Positions 20,501 to 31,699 of a DNA stretch of 64,000 bases are shown one piece after another. The position numbers were made by a program, and so were the translations under genes. Source of the DNA: Protopterus annectens (Eukaryota; Chordata; Ceratodontiformes; Protopteridae); contig NC_056738.1 of assembly GCF_019279795.1 (NCBI RefSeq), forward strand, positions 402,495,311 to 402,559,310, given 5' to 3'. Position 1 is the first letter of the stretch. Each line of letters opens with the position of its first letter. Under the pieces are notes generated by a model, which saw nothing but the letters and a program-made list of their open reading frames with translations, had not been told where the DNA came from and made no database searches.

Positions 20501-21239
20501 TACAGGTTGTGGGGTGGTCTGGAAGAGGACTCCAGGAATCCATGCAGGATAGCCCTGGCAAACCTGCCCTGGCGATAAGGTTCAGTTTGTAATGTCTGGT
20601 GAAGGTGTGCACAGAAGACCAAGTGGTTGCTTCTAGAATTGACTTGGTGTCCAGGCCTTTGGAAAAGGCACTAGAAGAGGCCATAGCTCTAGTGGAGTTG
20701 GCCCTGACATTGCCTGAAAGTGTCTTCCCATGGTGTGTGTAACAAAAGGAAATAGCCCTGGCAATCCAGGTTGAAATGGTCTGTTTGCCCATAGCTTTCC
20801 CCAGGGCCCTGGGATGGAAGGAGTCAAACAGCTGGTCTGATTTATGGAAAGGTTTGGTTTTATTCAAGTAAAATCTGAGTCGTCTGTGGACATCTAGGGA
20901 AAGAAGGACCATCTCCCTGAGGGAGAAAGAAGAAGTTAGGCAGGTGGAGAGCCTGATTCAAGGAAAGGTCGTTGACCATCTTGGGGGTGAAGGAAGGGTT
21001 TATCCCGAGGGTGACCCTGCCCATATAGAAAACCAGGAAAGGCAGGGTAGCCATAAGGGCTTGGAGCTCTGAGTCTTTCCTGGCTGATGTCAAAGCTACT
21101 AGCAGGACTGTTTTCCATGTGCAAAACTTTAAGGCAGCCTTGTCAGCCAGTTCAAAGGGTGGTAAAGTGAGTTTTTCTAGCACGAAGTTAAGATCCCAGG
21201 GAGGAGGAGACTTTCTTGGGAGGTCTTAGGTGCAAAAAA
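20501..21239 (-). pseudogene. Recombinase C-terminal part of element E
   Basis: Reads WDLNFVLEKLTLPPFEL near 21180, the first catalytic box as SARKDSELQAL near 21080 (Arg changed to Lys), SLDVHRRLRFYLNKTK near 20870, box II as NSTRAMASS (His changed to Asn) near 20690, and the Tyr in FTRHYKL near 20590. One frameshift near 20915 separates the halves. Two catalytic changes make it inactive. Confidence 0.85.
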
Positions 21240-21645
21240 TACAGTTTTGTACCTACAATAAATGTAGACGTTCGAGTGTATACCCTGCTGCAGTCATAAC
21301 ACTTGGGTTATCCTGCCGTCAGGCGGTCCCACAGTCTGCCCGAATTCCAAAGTCTTGGTCCAGCGTCGGTTGCTGTCGCTTCTTCCCTGACGTCAGTGCG
21401 CCAGGGGTATACAAGAGGCATCAGACGCCATTTTTTTCAGTTTTTCTTGCCCCAGATGTCAGGTGCCCCCAATAGGGAGGTAGCATAGGACAGAGTGGTA
21501 GAGATAAGTTTAGCTAGTTCAGAGGGGATGGAGGGAGGGTAAACTGGACTGCAGCAGGGTATACACTCGAACATCTACATTTATGGAAGGTACAAAACTG
21601 TACTATGTTCATCGTGTTACCCTGCTGCAGTCATCACACTTGGGT
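21240..21645. repeat. Right ITR and ICR of A2
   Basis: The ITR runs from 21240 to about 21465 with TGACGTCA at 21388-21395, GTATACAAG at about 21408 and GACGCCATTT just after. The ICR at 21548-21645 joins the reverse complement of the outer end (ACATCTACATTTATGG) to the left-end sequence (ATGTTCATCGTGTTACC). Confidence 0.88.
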
Positions 21646-21676
21646 AGAATCCCAAAGCTAAGGATGGGAGGTGGAG

Positions 21677-22700
21677 TCAAACAAGGTTAGAGGAGGCTAG
21701 AAGGCCCAGCAAAACTGCAGTGGCGAAGCCAGCTCTAGTCTTAGAGTAAAGTAGTAAGTGATTGTGCTTGGTGAAGGTGTGTACTGAACTCCAAGTTGCA
21801 GCTTCCAGAATATCCTTGGTTGGCACCCCCCTGAGGAAGGCTGTAGATGTAGCTGCTGCCCTGGTGGAATGGGGCCTTATGCTAGCTGGAACTGGTTTTC
21901 CATGATGGGTGTAGCAAAAACGTATGCAATGTCCTATCCATTTTGAAATGGTCTGTTTTGAGATAGGCTTTCCTTGTGATGCTGTAGCATAGGATACAAA
22001 ACGTTGGTCAGATTTTCTGAAAACCTTAGTTTTATCCAAGTAGTAATGTAGTTGCCTGTGAATGTCCAAGGAATGCAGAAGTCTTTCTCCTTTGTTCTGT
22101 GGATTTGGAAAGAAGGTGGGTAAATGGATGGTTTGATTTACAGCCACACTGGATACCACCTTTGGCATAAAGGAGGGGTTAGTTCATAGAGAAACTGTCT
22201 TGATGAAAAATGAGGAAAGGCTCTACTGCCATTAGTGCCTGTAGCTCTGAGCCTCTTCTGGCTGAAGTAATTGTTAGCAGCAGGGCAGTCTTCCATGATA
22301 TAAACTAAATCAGCTGAGAAAGCTGGCTCAAAAGGTGACCGCGTAAGTTTTTCCAGAACAAAATTGAGGTCCCAAGTTGGTGTTGGCGCTCTCCTGGGAG
22401 GCCTAATGATTTTGGCCCCTCTGAGATACTGCCTTAGAAGTGGATGTGAAAATAAGGGAGGATCCGTGTTGTAGTGAGCTGAAATAGCTGAGGCGTGGAT
22501 TTTAACAGATGAAAAAGAAAGCCCTTTGTGTAACGTAACATCTCAGTTAAATATTGCAGAATCTGAGGTATGTCCGGCTGAAGGGTATTTTGGCCTTTAG
22601 CTTGGTTCCAGGCGCAAAATCTTTTCCATTTGTCTGAATAGGCTTTCTGGTGCTGGGCCTCTTGGCCTCCAGAATGACATCCATAACAGCTTGTGAAAGA
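21677..22700 (-). pseudogene. Tyrosine recombinase of A2, catalytic Tyr lost
   Basis: The N-terminal part near 22650 reads RPSTRKPIQTNGKDF, with a frameshift inside the KWKRF motif. The first catalytic box near 22240 reads RRGSELQAL. From 22168 to 21677 the frame is open, with LDIHRQLHYYLDKTK and HSTRAAATS (box II intact). The Tyr motif is TFTKHNHLL: the nucleophile Tyr of other copies is Asn here. Further breaks lie near 22190, 22290 and 22540. Confidence 0.85.
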
Positions 22701-24583
22701 GGAACTGGCTGGTTGCTTAAGTGATTTGCCATGCAGCCAAATTTAAGGTTTTGAGCTGGCTGTGTAGAATCTGACTGCCTTGCTGTGTGAGCAGATGAGG
22801 AATTTGTGGTAAAATCCATGGTGGGCCCTGGGCCACGTTACTTAGTAGAGGGTACCAGTGCTGGCGTGGCCAGTCTGGGGCAATGAGTATCATTCGGGGG
22901 TCTCTCCATCCTGACTTTCAGCAGCACCTTTGTGAGAAGGGGCAATGGAGGAAAGGCATATACCGTCAGCATTTTCCAACTGAATGAGTGTGCGTCCACT
23001 TTCCAATGATGGTGAAATGTCCTTGTGCAAAATTTTGATAGCTGATAGTTTTGGGGGGTGGCAAACAGGTCTATGTCTGGCCGGCAAATACTTGTGGATC
23101 CAGTTTCCACTCGTGGGGATCCATGATGTTTCTGCTTAGGTCATCTGCCAATGTGTTCTTTTTTTCTGGCAGGAATTGAGCTTGTAATTGAACATGGTAG
23201 GTCAGTGCTGTGTTCCAAAAGGTCATTGCTTGCCTGCATAGAGAGTAGGAGTGTGTACCACCTTGTTTGTTTATGTACCACATTACTGTGGTGTTGTCTG
23301 TCCTTATTATAAGTTGTCCTGGATGTAAGAGGTCCTTGAAGGCTGTCAGAGCATTCTGTACAGCTAGCATTTCTTTTTGATTGATGTGCAGATTCCTTTG
23401 ATCTGCAGTCCATATGCCTTGAATGCACCGCCCTGCCATGTGTGCCCCCCAGGCATAGTCCGATGCATCTGTTGTCAGTTTGCCTGGCTGGGGGTAAGGT
23501 GAAAGGCTGACCCTTGTTGAGGTGACATGCCTGTGACCACCATAGAAACTCCCGTTGAAGGCTGGGAATGAGAGGCATCACTGTTTCCAAGCTGTGGCTG
23601 TGTTGAGTCCATACGCTTTTCAGGTACCATTGTAATTTCCTTACATGCAGTTTTGCAAATGGTAGTAGTATGCAAGATGCCAGGAAGCCCAAGGCCTGCA
23701 GAATTTTTCTTGCAGGGAGTTGGGTCTTTGTTGCCATTATTTTGAAGTATTGAGCTAGTTGTAGTTTGTCTGGCGTCAGATAAGCCATCTGGGCCATTGT
23801 ATTCAAGCTGGCACCCAGGAATGTCATATTTTGTGAGGGCACTAGTTTTGATTTCTTTTCGTTTACTGTGTACCCTAGGCAACTTAGAAGGTGTTTTACA
23901 AAGGTCAGATGTTGTAAGAGAATGTCCTTGCTTTCTGCTTGGATGAGGCAGTTGCCCGGGTATATTTGAATTCCTCTCTGTCTGCATTATGCAATTACTG
24001 GTGCCAGGCATTTTGTGAAGACCCTGGCGCAGTAGACAAGCCAAAAAGCAGTGCAGAGCATTGGTAATGGGTTGAACCTGCAATGAAACTGAGGTATCTT
24101 CTGCAATTTTGTCTGATAGGGACATGCAGGTATGCCTCCTTGAGGTCCAACGTTACTAGCCAAGCTTTCTTGCCCAGCATGGGAAGCTGCTGCTGTAGTG
24201 TTAGCATTTTGAATTTGGGTACTTGCAAGAAGGTGTTTAGAATTGAAAGGTCCAGAATGGGTCTCCAAGCATTGTCCTTTCTGGGGACTAGAAAGGGCCT
24301 CGAGTAAAATCCTTGGCCTTGCTCCTGTGTAGGTACCAGTTGAATGGCTCTCATGTCTATGAGAGCTGCAATTTGTTTATGAGCCTCTGCCCATTGATTT
24401 TGTGGCAGGTTTGGCATTCCTGTTATCCTTGGCAAGGTGTTGAAATGGAATCTGTATCCTTGTGAGATAATTTCTAGGACCCGTTTGTCCTTTGTGACAA
24501 TGTACCAATTGTCTGAAAAAAGTGCTAGTTTTCCTCCCAAGGGAGCTGCCAAGAGAGTTTTGCTTGGCAGTTTGAGGTGTAAG
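22701..24583 (-). pseudogene. RT, RNase H and MT-like region of A2
   Basis: RT starts near 24552 (KRVLEIISQGYRFHF), then ILDLSILNTFL and LVTLDLKEAYLHVPI. The YLDD box near 23960 is damaged: the DNA reads IYPGNCLI where other copies read PYLDDCLI. RNase H keeps TTDASDYAWG (split by a frameshift near 23475), NQKEMLAV, RTDNTTVMW and LADDLSR at 23439-23100. The MT-like part follows with PDIDLFAT, WKVDA, AFPPLPLL and PRLATPALVP. RT activity is excluded. Confidence 0.85.
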
Positions 24584-26346
24584 TCATTGTGTTTGTCTTT
24601 TAGTAGTTTGGGACCCGTCTTCTCCTCCCTTCTGTGTTGCAGTGCCCCATTGGCGAGGTTTGTAAGGGATTTGTGCTTGTCCTCTGCCCCTTGGGCGTCT
24701 GTATTTACCCCTCTGTGGTCTGTCAGAAGCTGGAAAGGACCAATTTTTTGATGGCCAATTTCTGCTGAAGCGTGGGGGTTGTACCTGTAAGAAATCTTTG
24801 ACAGTCTGCATAGATTTTGCCTTATCCTCCATCTTCTTTAAAACCTCTTCTGCTTTAACCCCAAATAAGACATCCTGCTGTAAGGGTGCATCTAGTAACT
24901 TTGCTTTGACATGATCAGGCAGAGTTTTGTTCCTTTAACCAAGCGTGCCTATGTATAACAGACCCAGTAACAGTTGCTCTACAAGAAGCTTCCAAGGAAT
25001 CAAAACCACATTGTAAAGTATGTTTGCCCACCTGTTCAGCTGCATGCAACAGATCCTACATTTCCTTGAATTCAGACTGTTGAGGATGCATGCTTATCTT
25101 CTGTTTTATTTGAGACATTAGGAATTGCTGGTATTTCAGCATGTGAAATTGACAATTTAGTGCTCTCATAGCTAGAGTAGCTGAGGTGTAAACCTTCTTC
25201 CCCCACCTATCTAGTGCCCTGGAGTCCCTTTCAGAGGGTACAGGATTTTTAGCCATAGAAGCCTTAGTCCCTCTGGGACCCTGGGAGATTGTCTCTGGGT
25301 CAGCAACAGGGCTTTTGTAAAGGAATTTAAGAGAGTCAGGCACTCTATAATATCTATCTGGTTTGGCTGGAGCAGAAGGCAGAGAATCTGGGCTTAGACT
25401 AGATTCTAAGTAAACATCATCCACAATGTCTAAAACTGGAGGGATAGCAAGTGGTCTGTGCTGGGGGAGTAAAAAACTCTTGGAGCCTTTTCTTTGAGTC
25501 GGAGTAATCCTGACCTTCCCAGTGGAAATGTTCCCTCATGGTATGTAAGGTTTCCCCAAAGGAATAGTCTTCAGGGGGAGAAGCTGAGGGAATGGAATCT
25601 TCAGCATCAGAATCTTCATAACAGGGAAAGGAGTAATCCTGTTCCTCAGAGGTGCCTGAGGAAACAGACACTTGATCAGAGGAGGCATAATCCTCCTCCT
25701 GTCTAGGCTTTTTGTCTGGGGGGGGGGGGGGGGGGGGGTTGGAAACCCCTGATTAAAGAAATCAAATCTTCAGCCATTTTAAGCATCTGTTTCTTAGGAA
25801 TAGGGCCTTGATCTGGAGACTGAAGTGCAGTCTTTTTTGGTTTGAGAGGAATCTTAAGCTTAGCATAAGGTTTTATGGTGAGAGTAGTCGGTCTGAAGAC
25901 ACCTTCTGTAACTGCAATGTTGTCGGTAGGGCCTAAAGAAAATGGCTGTGTCGGCCTAGAACCCTCTTGCTTGGGAATCCGAAGTGGTCTGGAGTTCCAA
26001 TTCTGCAGTCGCCAGGGGCTGCGTAGGCACCTCACTGAAAACCGGCGACCGGCCCAGCAGAGGCCTCAGAGTCTGGCTTGGATGTAGGCTGCCTATCTTT
26101 ATCTTTGCGTTTTTTATGCACGCAGGTAGTCGGTTGCTCCGACGGCATAGTGTAATTAAATTTCCTACTGAAGTAGTGTTGTGCGAAATCAAAGTGTCAC
26201 TTTATAGTTCGCTTATTGAACCTAACACAAAACCGACAACCAATGACGTTGTGGTCTGGGCCTATGCAAGGTATACAATAAGAATGAAAGTCCTTATGAA
26301 GTATTTGCTTCCCACAAGAAATACAATTGTTAACTTTTTCTGACAT
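24584..26346 (-). pseudogene. gag of A2
   Basis: Start codon at 26346 (MSEKV by comparison with A6 and A7). The Cys/His cluster (CGKQ, KDFH, CIPC, CRFC) follows in broken frames down to about 26150. Then come a Lys-rich stretch, a Pro run encoded by the C21 tract at 25718-25738, an acidic part (SDAEDSIPSASPPEDYSFGE) near 25590, ALDRWGKKVYTSATLAMRAL near 25190 and the basic end near 24690 (RGKYRRPRGRGQ). Stops and shifts lie near 26190, 25990, 25700, 25430, 25050 and 24940. Confidence 0.85.
25718..25738. repeat. G21 tract expanding a gag proline run
   Basis: Twenty-one G on the + strand, i.e. C21 on the coding strand, at the place where A4 and A7 gag encode a short Pro run before KRPRQ. It may reflect slippage in vivo or a base-calling problem. 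Confidence 0.85.
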
Positions 26347-26656
26347 CGGACTGAGGCAAGAAAAGATTCCCCAACTGGGTACTTAGCTTTGAAGACTCTG
26401 GAATGAAATTCGATTTGAAAATCTCAGGTGTCGGCCGACCGGCACTTGCGAACTGCTTCTGCTTCGGGCACCGCGCGGCAAGAAAGACTTAAGAAAATGG
26501 CGTTGGATGCCTCGTATACCCCTGGCGCACTGACGTCAGGGAAGAAGCGACAGCAACCAACGCCGGACCAAGACTTTGGAATTCAGGCCGACTGCGGGAC
26601 CGCCTGACGGCAGGATAACCCAAGTGTGATGACTGCAGCAGGGTAACACGAACATC
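26347..26656 (-). promoter_or_regulatory. Left ITR and 5' UTR of A2 with CRE, TATA and YY1-like sites
   Basis: Reading toward gag: GATGTTCG end (26656), TGACGTCA at 26531-26538, TATA-like GGGGTATACG at about 26513-26522, CGCCATTTT at about 26493-26501 and then a leader of about 150 bases to the gag ATG. The same order is found at the other left ends, which supports a promoter located in the ITR. Confidence 0.7.
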
Positions 26657-26975
26657 CCCCTTTAGAAAGAGTATGGCTGGTAGTCTGGATGCAAGCGGAG
26701 GGTCCATAGGCAGGCAGGCAGAAATGGCAGGCAGGTGTTCTTTTAAGGAGTATGACAAGCCTGTTTTCAGGAGTTCACACAGGTAAGAGAATCAGAGGCA
26801 AGTCGCTGTCCAGCGGCTCCATCAGTCTTTTATGACACCAGATAGTAAACCTTTTCCCTTTGGAGAGGTAAGATTTTCTCGTGTTGGGTTTCCTGGCCTC
26901 CTGCAGGACTGAAAGCACGTCCTCGTTGTACAGGTGTCTGAAGGGAATCAGAATCCTATCTGCCAAAAGGAGAGG
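26657..26975 (-). pseudogene. Recombinase N-terminal part of element E
   Basis: Reads VLSVLQEARKPNTRKSYLSKGKRFTIW near 26925-26845, equivalent to the ILEARRPSTRK segment of family A, and continues in a second frame to FLKG, where A2 interrupts. It joins the C-terminal part at 21239. Confidence 0.8.
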
Positions 26976-28600
26976 TGCACAGACTGCCACTGTGGGTGCA
27001 TCTGTGTCCCCTTGTGCTGTGTGAGTAGGTACACTGAGGGGGGGTAACTTGTGGTGCTTGCCCTTGGACAGATAAAGTAGAGGGAACCACTGCTGCCCTG
27101 GCCAGTAGGGAGTCACCAGCAAGACTTTTGATGAGTCCTGCTGAAATTTCAGTAGGACCCTCTGGATCAGGGGGAAAGGGGGGGGGGCATACAGGAATCT
27201 CCCCTTCCATGACATTGAAAAGGCATCTGTTTGCAATGCCTTCGGGTCACGAGCTCTGGAGTTGCCTGTTTATGGAGGAGGCGAACAGGTCTATCGGTGG
27301 AATACCCCACCTGTGGACCAGATCTAGGAACACCTCTCTTGACAGCATCTATTCATGGCTGTCTGATGTGGTTCTGCTTACTGAGTCTGCCTGAGAGTTG
27401 TGCTGGGACGGAATGTAGGCTGCCTGGAGAGCAATTCCCTGAGAGATAGCCAGATCCTATACCTGTAAAGCTAGTCTGCATTGGAGGTAGGACTTAGTCT
27501 CTCCTTGCTTGTTCAGGTACATCACCGTGGTGTTGTCTGTGAAGATCTTTAAGAGGTCCTGTTGGAGATACGGTTGGAAGGCCTGCAGTGCAAGGAGTAC
27601 TGCTGTCATTTCCCAGATACTGATGTGCACTTGTTTGTGGCCGTCTGTCCACAAACCTTGCACTGTCCTTGGACCCAGAGTTAACACCCAGCCCAAGTCT
27701 GAGGCATCTGTGTGTATGATCTGGGAAAGGGGGGGCATTTGTAGGGGCAGGCCTGGATTCTGGGCAACCTGAGCAAGCCACCAGTTTAAATCTTGGTGAA
27801 GAGAGGGGAGGAGTGGGACCATGAACTCTAAAGGATGCAAGTGCCATTGAAATTTTCTCATGTGTAACCTCGCCAGGGGTAGCATGGGGATAGTGGCTGC
27901 CATGTACCCCAGTAGTCTCAGGAATTGTCTCGCAGACAGTTCTGATGAATGAAGGGCAGAGAGAAGGTGGTAGGAAAGAGATATCACCTTTTCCCCTGGC
28001 AGGCAGGCCATCATGATGCCTGTCCTGATTCTGCATCCCAAAAAGACAATGTCCTGTGCTGGATTGAGTTGGGATTTTGGGAAATTTATCAGGAACACCT
28101 GATCCCTGGAGCCAGGCATTTTGTGAATACCCTTGGTGCAGAGGAGAGCCCAAACGGCAAGGCACAGAACTAAAAGTGAGAACAGCCTGCTAGGAATCTG
28201 AGATATTCTCTGAATGCAGGCTTTATGGAGATGTGGAGGTAGGCCTCCTTTATGTCCAGGGTTGCCATGAAGGCCTGAGGACGGATGAGGGGAAAGAGTG
28301 TGGGGGTAAGGGTAAGCATCCTGAAGGAGGAGACCTTCAATAACAGGTTGAGGTGGGAGAGGTCCAAGATCGGTTTCCATGGTCCTTCCTTCCTGGGGAC
28401 CAGAAATATTCTGGAATAGAATTCTTTCCCTTGAGAATGAGGGAGTACTGATTCTATGGTGCCCTGAAGCAGCAGGTTAAGACCTGATGGAGAAGGGGCA
28501 GTTGTTGGGATGCAGGTGGCTGTGGCATGGCCCAGTCTTGGGAGGAGGGGAGGGCCAAGTCTTGGAGGAGGGGAGAGCCAAGTCAAAGTAACCCTCCCAC
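26976..28600 (-). pseudogene. RT, RNase H and MT-like region of element E; YLDD box deleted
   Basis: RT start near 28450: EFYSRIFLVPRKEGPWKPIL, then MATLDIKEAYLHISI near 28250. The segment between the KCLAP-equivalent (KMPGS, near 28110) and FLINFPKSQLNPAQDIVFLG is about 40 codons shorter than in family A and lacks the YLDD box. RNase H keeps HTDASDLGW near 27705, WEMTAVLLAL and FTDNTTVMY near 27530. The MT-like part near 27200-27000 reads YAPPPFPLI and VTPYWPGQQWFPLL. The deletion alone inactivates RT. Confidence 0.85.
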
Positions 28601-28639
28601 AGGATGAACAAAGCCCACTGTCTGATGTGATGAAGGACC

Positions 28640-30201
28640 ACTTAAGAAGACAGTGAGAGAGGAGGATGGACAGAGGGAGGGAGGTGGAGGGAGAGGAGTT
28701 GTGGTAGGCGGTCAGACACTGCCTGCCCTGTCAGGAAAGAGAGGCCTCTGGCTAGTGGGCTGAGGTGTACTAGGCTGAGTGGACAGTCTTCTAGACTTGG
28801 TAGGGGCTGAAGACCTGGAGGTCTTTCTTATAAACTGAGTCTTTGCTAAACAGTTCCTCTGCAACTTGGGGACAGGAGAGACCAGGAGATGCTCTAAGTC
28901 CTGTAGCTCCTTCCCTTTTTGCTGTAGAGACTTAAAAAAGTCAGCCAATTTAGCACCAAAGAGGGCTGAGTGGTCCAGGGTGTTTGTTCAGGAGCTTGGC
29001 TCTGAAGTCATCAGGGAGGGGCTGCAGGTGCAGCCAGGAGTAGTATCTCTTTAACATGGATGCTGATGCAGCTGACCTAGCTGAGGCTTCAGCTGCATCA
29101 TATCCATACCTAAGGGAGTGCCTGTTAACCTGAGAGATCAGCCCTGGCAAGGAGGTCAGGGATGCTTTAGTAGCACAGTCAGGGATGTCACTCAACTCCT
29201 TGGATGCTTTGTCCAGCAGAGTGAGGGAGTATTTTTTCCATGTGAGACTGGTCATTTGTTGCCCTAAAAGCTAGGGTGGCAGAGGTGTAAATCTTTCACC
29301 ACCTTTCCATAGCCTTGCTGTCCTTATTTGCAGGGAGGACAGTGGTGGTAGTAAGGAGCTTGGATGCCTTGTCAGTGGAAATTGAGTTAGTGGCAGGGTC
29401 TGCCAGAAGGCACTTTGAACATGAATTTGGAATCAGGCTCTGCAGAGGTTTCGTCAGGAGATCCATACCCCAGGGGGGATGAAATCTGGGAAGAGTAGGA
29501 CAGGGAGTCCTCCGAGGAGTCACAACTCCTCTGCTGGCAGACTCACAGTCCTTTCAGGGATGGAAGGTCTGGGACTTAGAAAAGGTGGAACAGCAGGAGC
29601 AGCTTCAGTGGAAGACCCAAGGGCTATGAAGGCATTGTATAAACTTTGGCTAAAGACTCCCAATCGGGTAAGGACTCAGGCGATGGAGAAAGTTTCTTTT
29701 TAGAAGGCCTAGCAGGCATCTGGCTGTGGCGGAAGGCCAAGGGGTAATTGGTGGGATGGCAGAGGCAGAGTCTGAAGCACCCATCGAAGACACTGGTTCC
29801 CCCTGGCATCTGTAACAGTGCCAGTACATCCTCCCTGGACGGTACCCACTGTATCTGCTGTGGCGGATGCCAGGACCTCAACCAAGCTACCACAGCTACA
29901 GACTGAGGCACGGCAAAGGGAACAGTGGAAGGAGTAGGCCGCATGGACTTTGCCTTCTTCCTTGGCGGCTCAGACAGGGTCTTGGAGCCGGTCTCCATGT
30001 CTAGTGCAATCTGTCTTAAACACGGACTCTCGAGATACAAATTAAGGGGCTGTAAACGGCACCAAAGGATCATGGGGATGAACAATTTGCAGACGACGTA
30101 GTTCTTACAATTGTGTTCCTACCCAAACAGAAGAGACAATGGTCATGGGTGTCTTTATGGGGAATCTGGTGACCACAGTTGCACTTACTCTTTCCCGACA
30201 T
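28640..30201 (-). pseudogene. gag of element E
   Basis: The start codon at 30201 opens with MSGKSKCNCGHQIPHKDTH and CLFCLG, the same Cys/His layout as family A. The middle is frameshifted and Ser/Pro/Lys-rich (RKKAKSMRP near 29940). The 3' part reads LRYGYDAAEASARSAASAS and LHLQPLPDDFRAKLL near 29120-28990, equivalent to CGFDSLEASCRAA and LPDHVKAKLL of family A. A basic end lies near 28800. Breaks occur near 30080, 29620, 29295 and 28960. Confidence 0.8.
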
Positions 30202-30499
30202 GAACAGACTATAAATTAAAACAAAAAGGACTGAAAGAATCCCCAAAGGGGTACTTAGCTTTGATTTGATTCAGATCAAACGTCTACGAGTAGCAAGAAA
30301 ACCTGTGGTATGGCTGTCGGTTGAAAAGTTCTGAGGGCTGGTGCATGCAAATGTCACCTTTATGGCCCACGTTCCTGTATCCACGTCAGATGTCCGATGC
30401 ACCAAGAGGGACTAAAAATCTTTGGAAAACTGGCCAGACAACCTGATTGGAAGAAAGATAAACCCACAAGTAGAATACTGCAACATTGGAATAGGACAT
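30202..30499 (-). promoter_or_regulatory. Left ITR and 5' UTR of element E
   Basis: Matches the right end at 20120-20300 in inverted orientation (CCATAAAGGTGAC, ATCTGACGTGG, GGTTTATC). It carries CACGTCAG at about 30383, a weakened CRE-like site at the position of the CRE in family A, and a TATA-like CCATAAAGG. The leader to gag contains a CCCCTTTGGGGATTC segment similar to that of family A. Confidence 0.6.
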
Positions 30500-31699
30500 C
30501 ACCTGCTCATCAAATTGATGGGACAACAACCTGCCTTTCCTACTGTTACTGGCAGAAATAGATGACAACCACCATATAACTGCGAAGGCCCAATTTGTAA
30601 AGTAGTTTGGGTTACGTCAGAGCAGCCTACAAATTGATAAACTTCATCCAAATTGACAAATTTTCTATTTGGCAAGGAAGGTCAAGTTAGGTGAAAATTT
30701 CTACCAGTTTCACCCCTTCTGACATACCATCCCAGGAAGTCCAGTGGGATAAGTAGTTCAGGCTGTTGCCCCAACTATGGGGTACATCTTGTGGACAGAA
30801 AGTAGAGCTGTGTTGGAACTTAAAACTGTAGATGTTATGTTCACTACTGGAGTAGTGCTCATTTGGGACTGCGACTGCAGACAGCTTAAACTTGGACCTG
30901 GCTTCCATAGCCTTTTTCACTTTTCCTGTGCTTGGCCAGGATGGCACCCTGCCACCTGGAAGCTTCAGGATGTCTGTGGTACAAGAGGGGCTTCCACCCA
31001 TGGCATTTTTAGTTCCTTCTTGCTCCTGAAGTACAAGGGGCCAGAAAGACACCAGAACACTGCCCACTCAGGTAACAAATGCTTCCCTGGCCATCACAGC
31101 TCAACCAGAAGAACCCTCAAAGTTCTCCTCTCCACTTAGTAAGTTTAGATACTGGCATTTAAACAGATGCCTCAAACATCAATCTACAGCAACTGTGTTA
31201 CTAACTGGTGCCCTAAAGCCAATAAAGTTTAACAATTACACAAGGAAATGAATACAAAGGGAAGTTTCCCCAAAGTTGAACAGGGGAACTTATCTGCACT
31301 ATGAAAACCAGCTTGAACTGACAGACTGCCAACTCTTACTACTTACAATGACCATCAGTTCTTCATTGCATGAACTGTGGTAATAAAACACTAAAGTTGG
31401 TGTGGGTGACTCCCTCTTACCACTAACATCCTACTGCCCATGTGGAAGAGTGCTTGTTGGGATGAGAAGGGAAGAGAGCAAAAAAAAATCTGCAAGTTGA
31501 GCTGTACATTGGACCTAGTGACACAAAAATTTCTATAGTTAGCATTACTGCTACAGTGTAGAAAATGAACATACTGAAAATTTTCTGCAGTATAGAAAAT
31601 CCATACAAGGGAATGAGGATCATCTTTGGTCTGTCTTAATTTTAAGAACTGCCACAATCACAGAAAATGGGAGAACACAAATCTCCCTAGCTAAAGGAT
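30500..31699. other. Unassigned sequence between E and F
   Basis: About 1.2 kb without a recognisable domain. The longest minus-strand open stretch (31067-30687) has no motif I know. It could be decayed gag of another element or unique sequence. No RNA gene or inverted ends seen. Confidence 0.4.

Larger units (their letters stand above)
21240..26656 (-). mobile_element. DIRS-like element A2, all domains present, inserted in E
   Basis: Both ends are present, from the TACAG right end to GAACATC at 26650-26656, 5417 bp. Order on the minus strand: left ITR, gag, RT, RNase H/MT, recombinase, ICR, right ITR. It belongs to the CTGCTGCAG subfamily. It interrupts the recombinase of E between a segment ending FLKG and one starting with PRK. 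The genes carry many frameshifts and lost catalytic residues. Confidence 0.9.
20098..30499 (-). mobile_element. DIRS-like element E, split by A2 (20098-21239 and 26657-30499)
   Basis: The two parts together are about 5.0 kb. Right end: AAAATCTTACCATAACC at about 20107; left end: GACATC at 30494-30499. The ITRs match each other (shared CTACTNGTGGGTTTA and GCCATAAAGGTGAC). Order on the minus strand: left ITR, gag, RT/RNase H/MT, recombinase, ICR, right ITR. A2 lies inside the recombinase gene. The element also cuts element D. Confidence 0.85.

Noticed and set aside
30687..31139. Coding gene in the stretch between E and F
   Set aside because: Overlapping open stretches on both strands have no recognisable motif, no neighbours in frame and no start context, so no gene is called.
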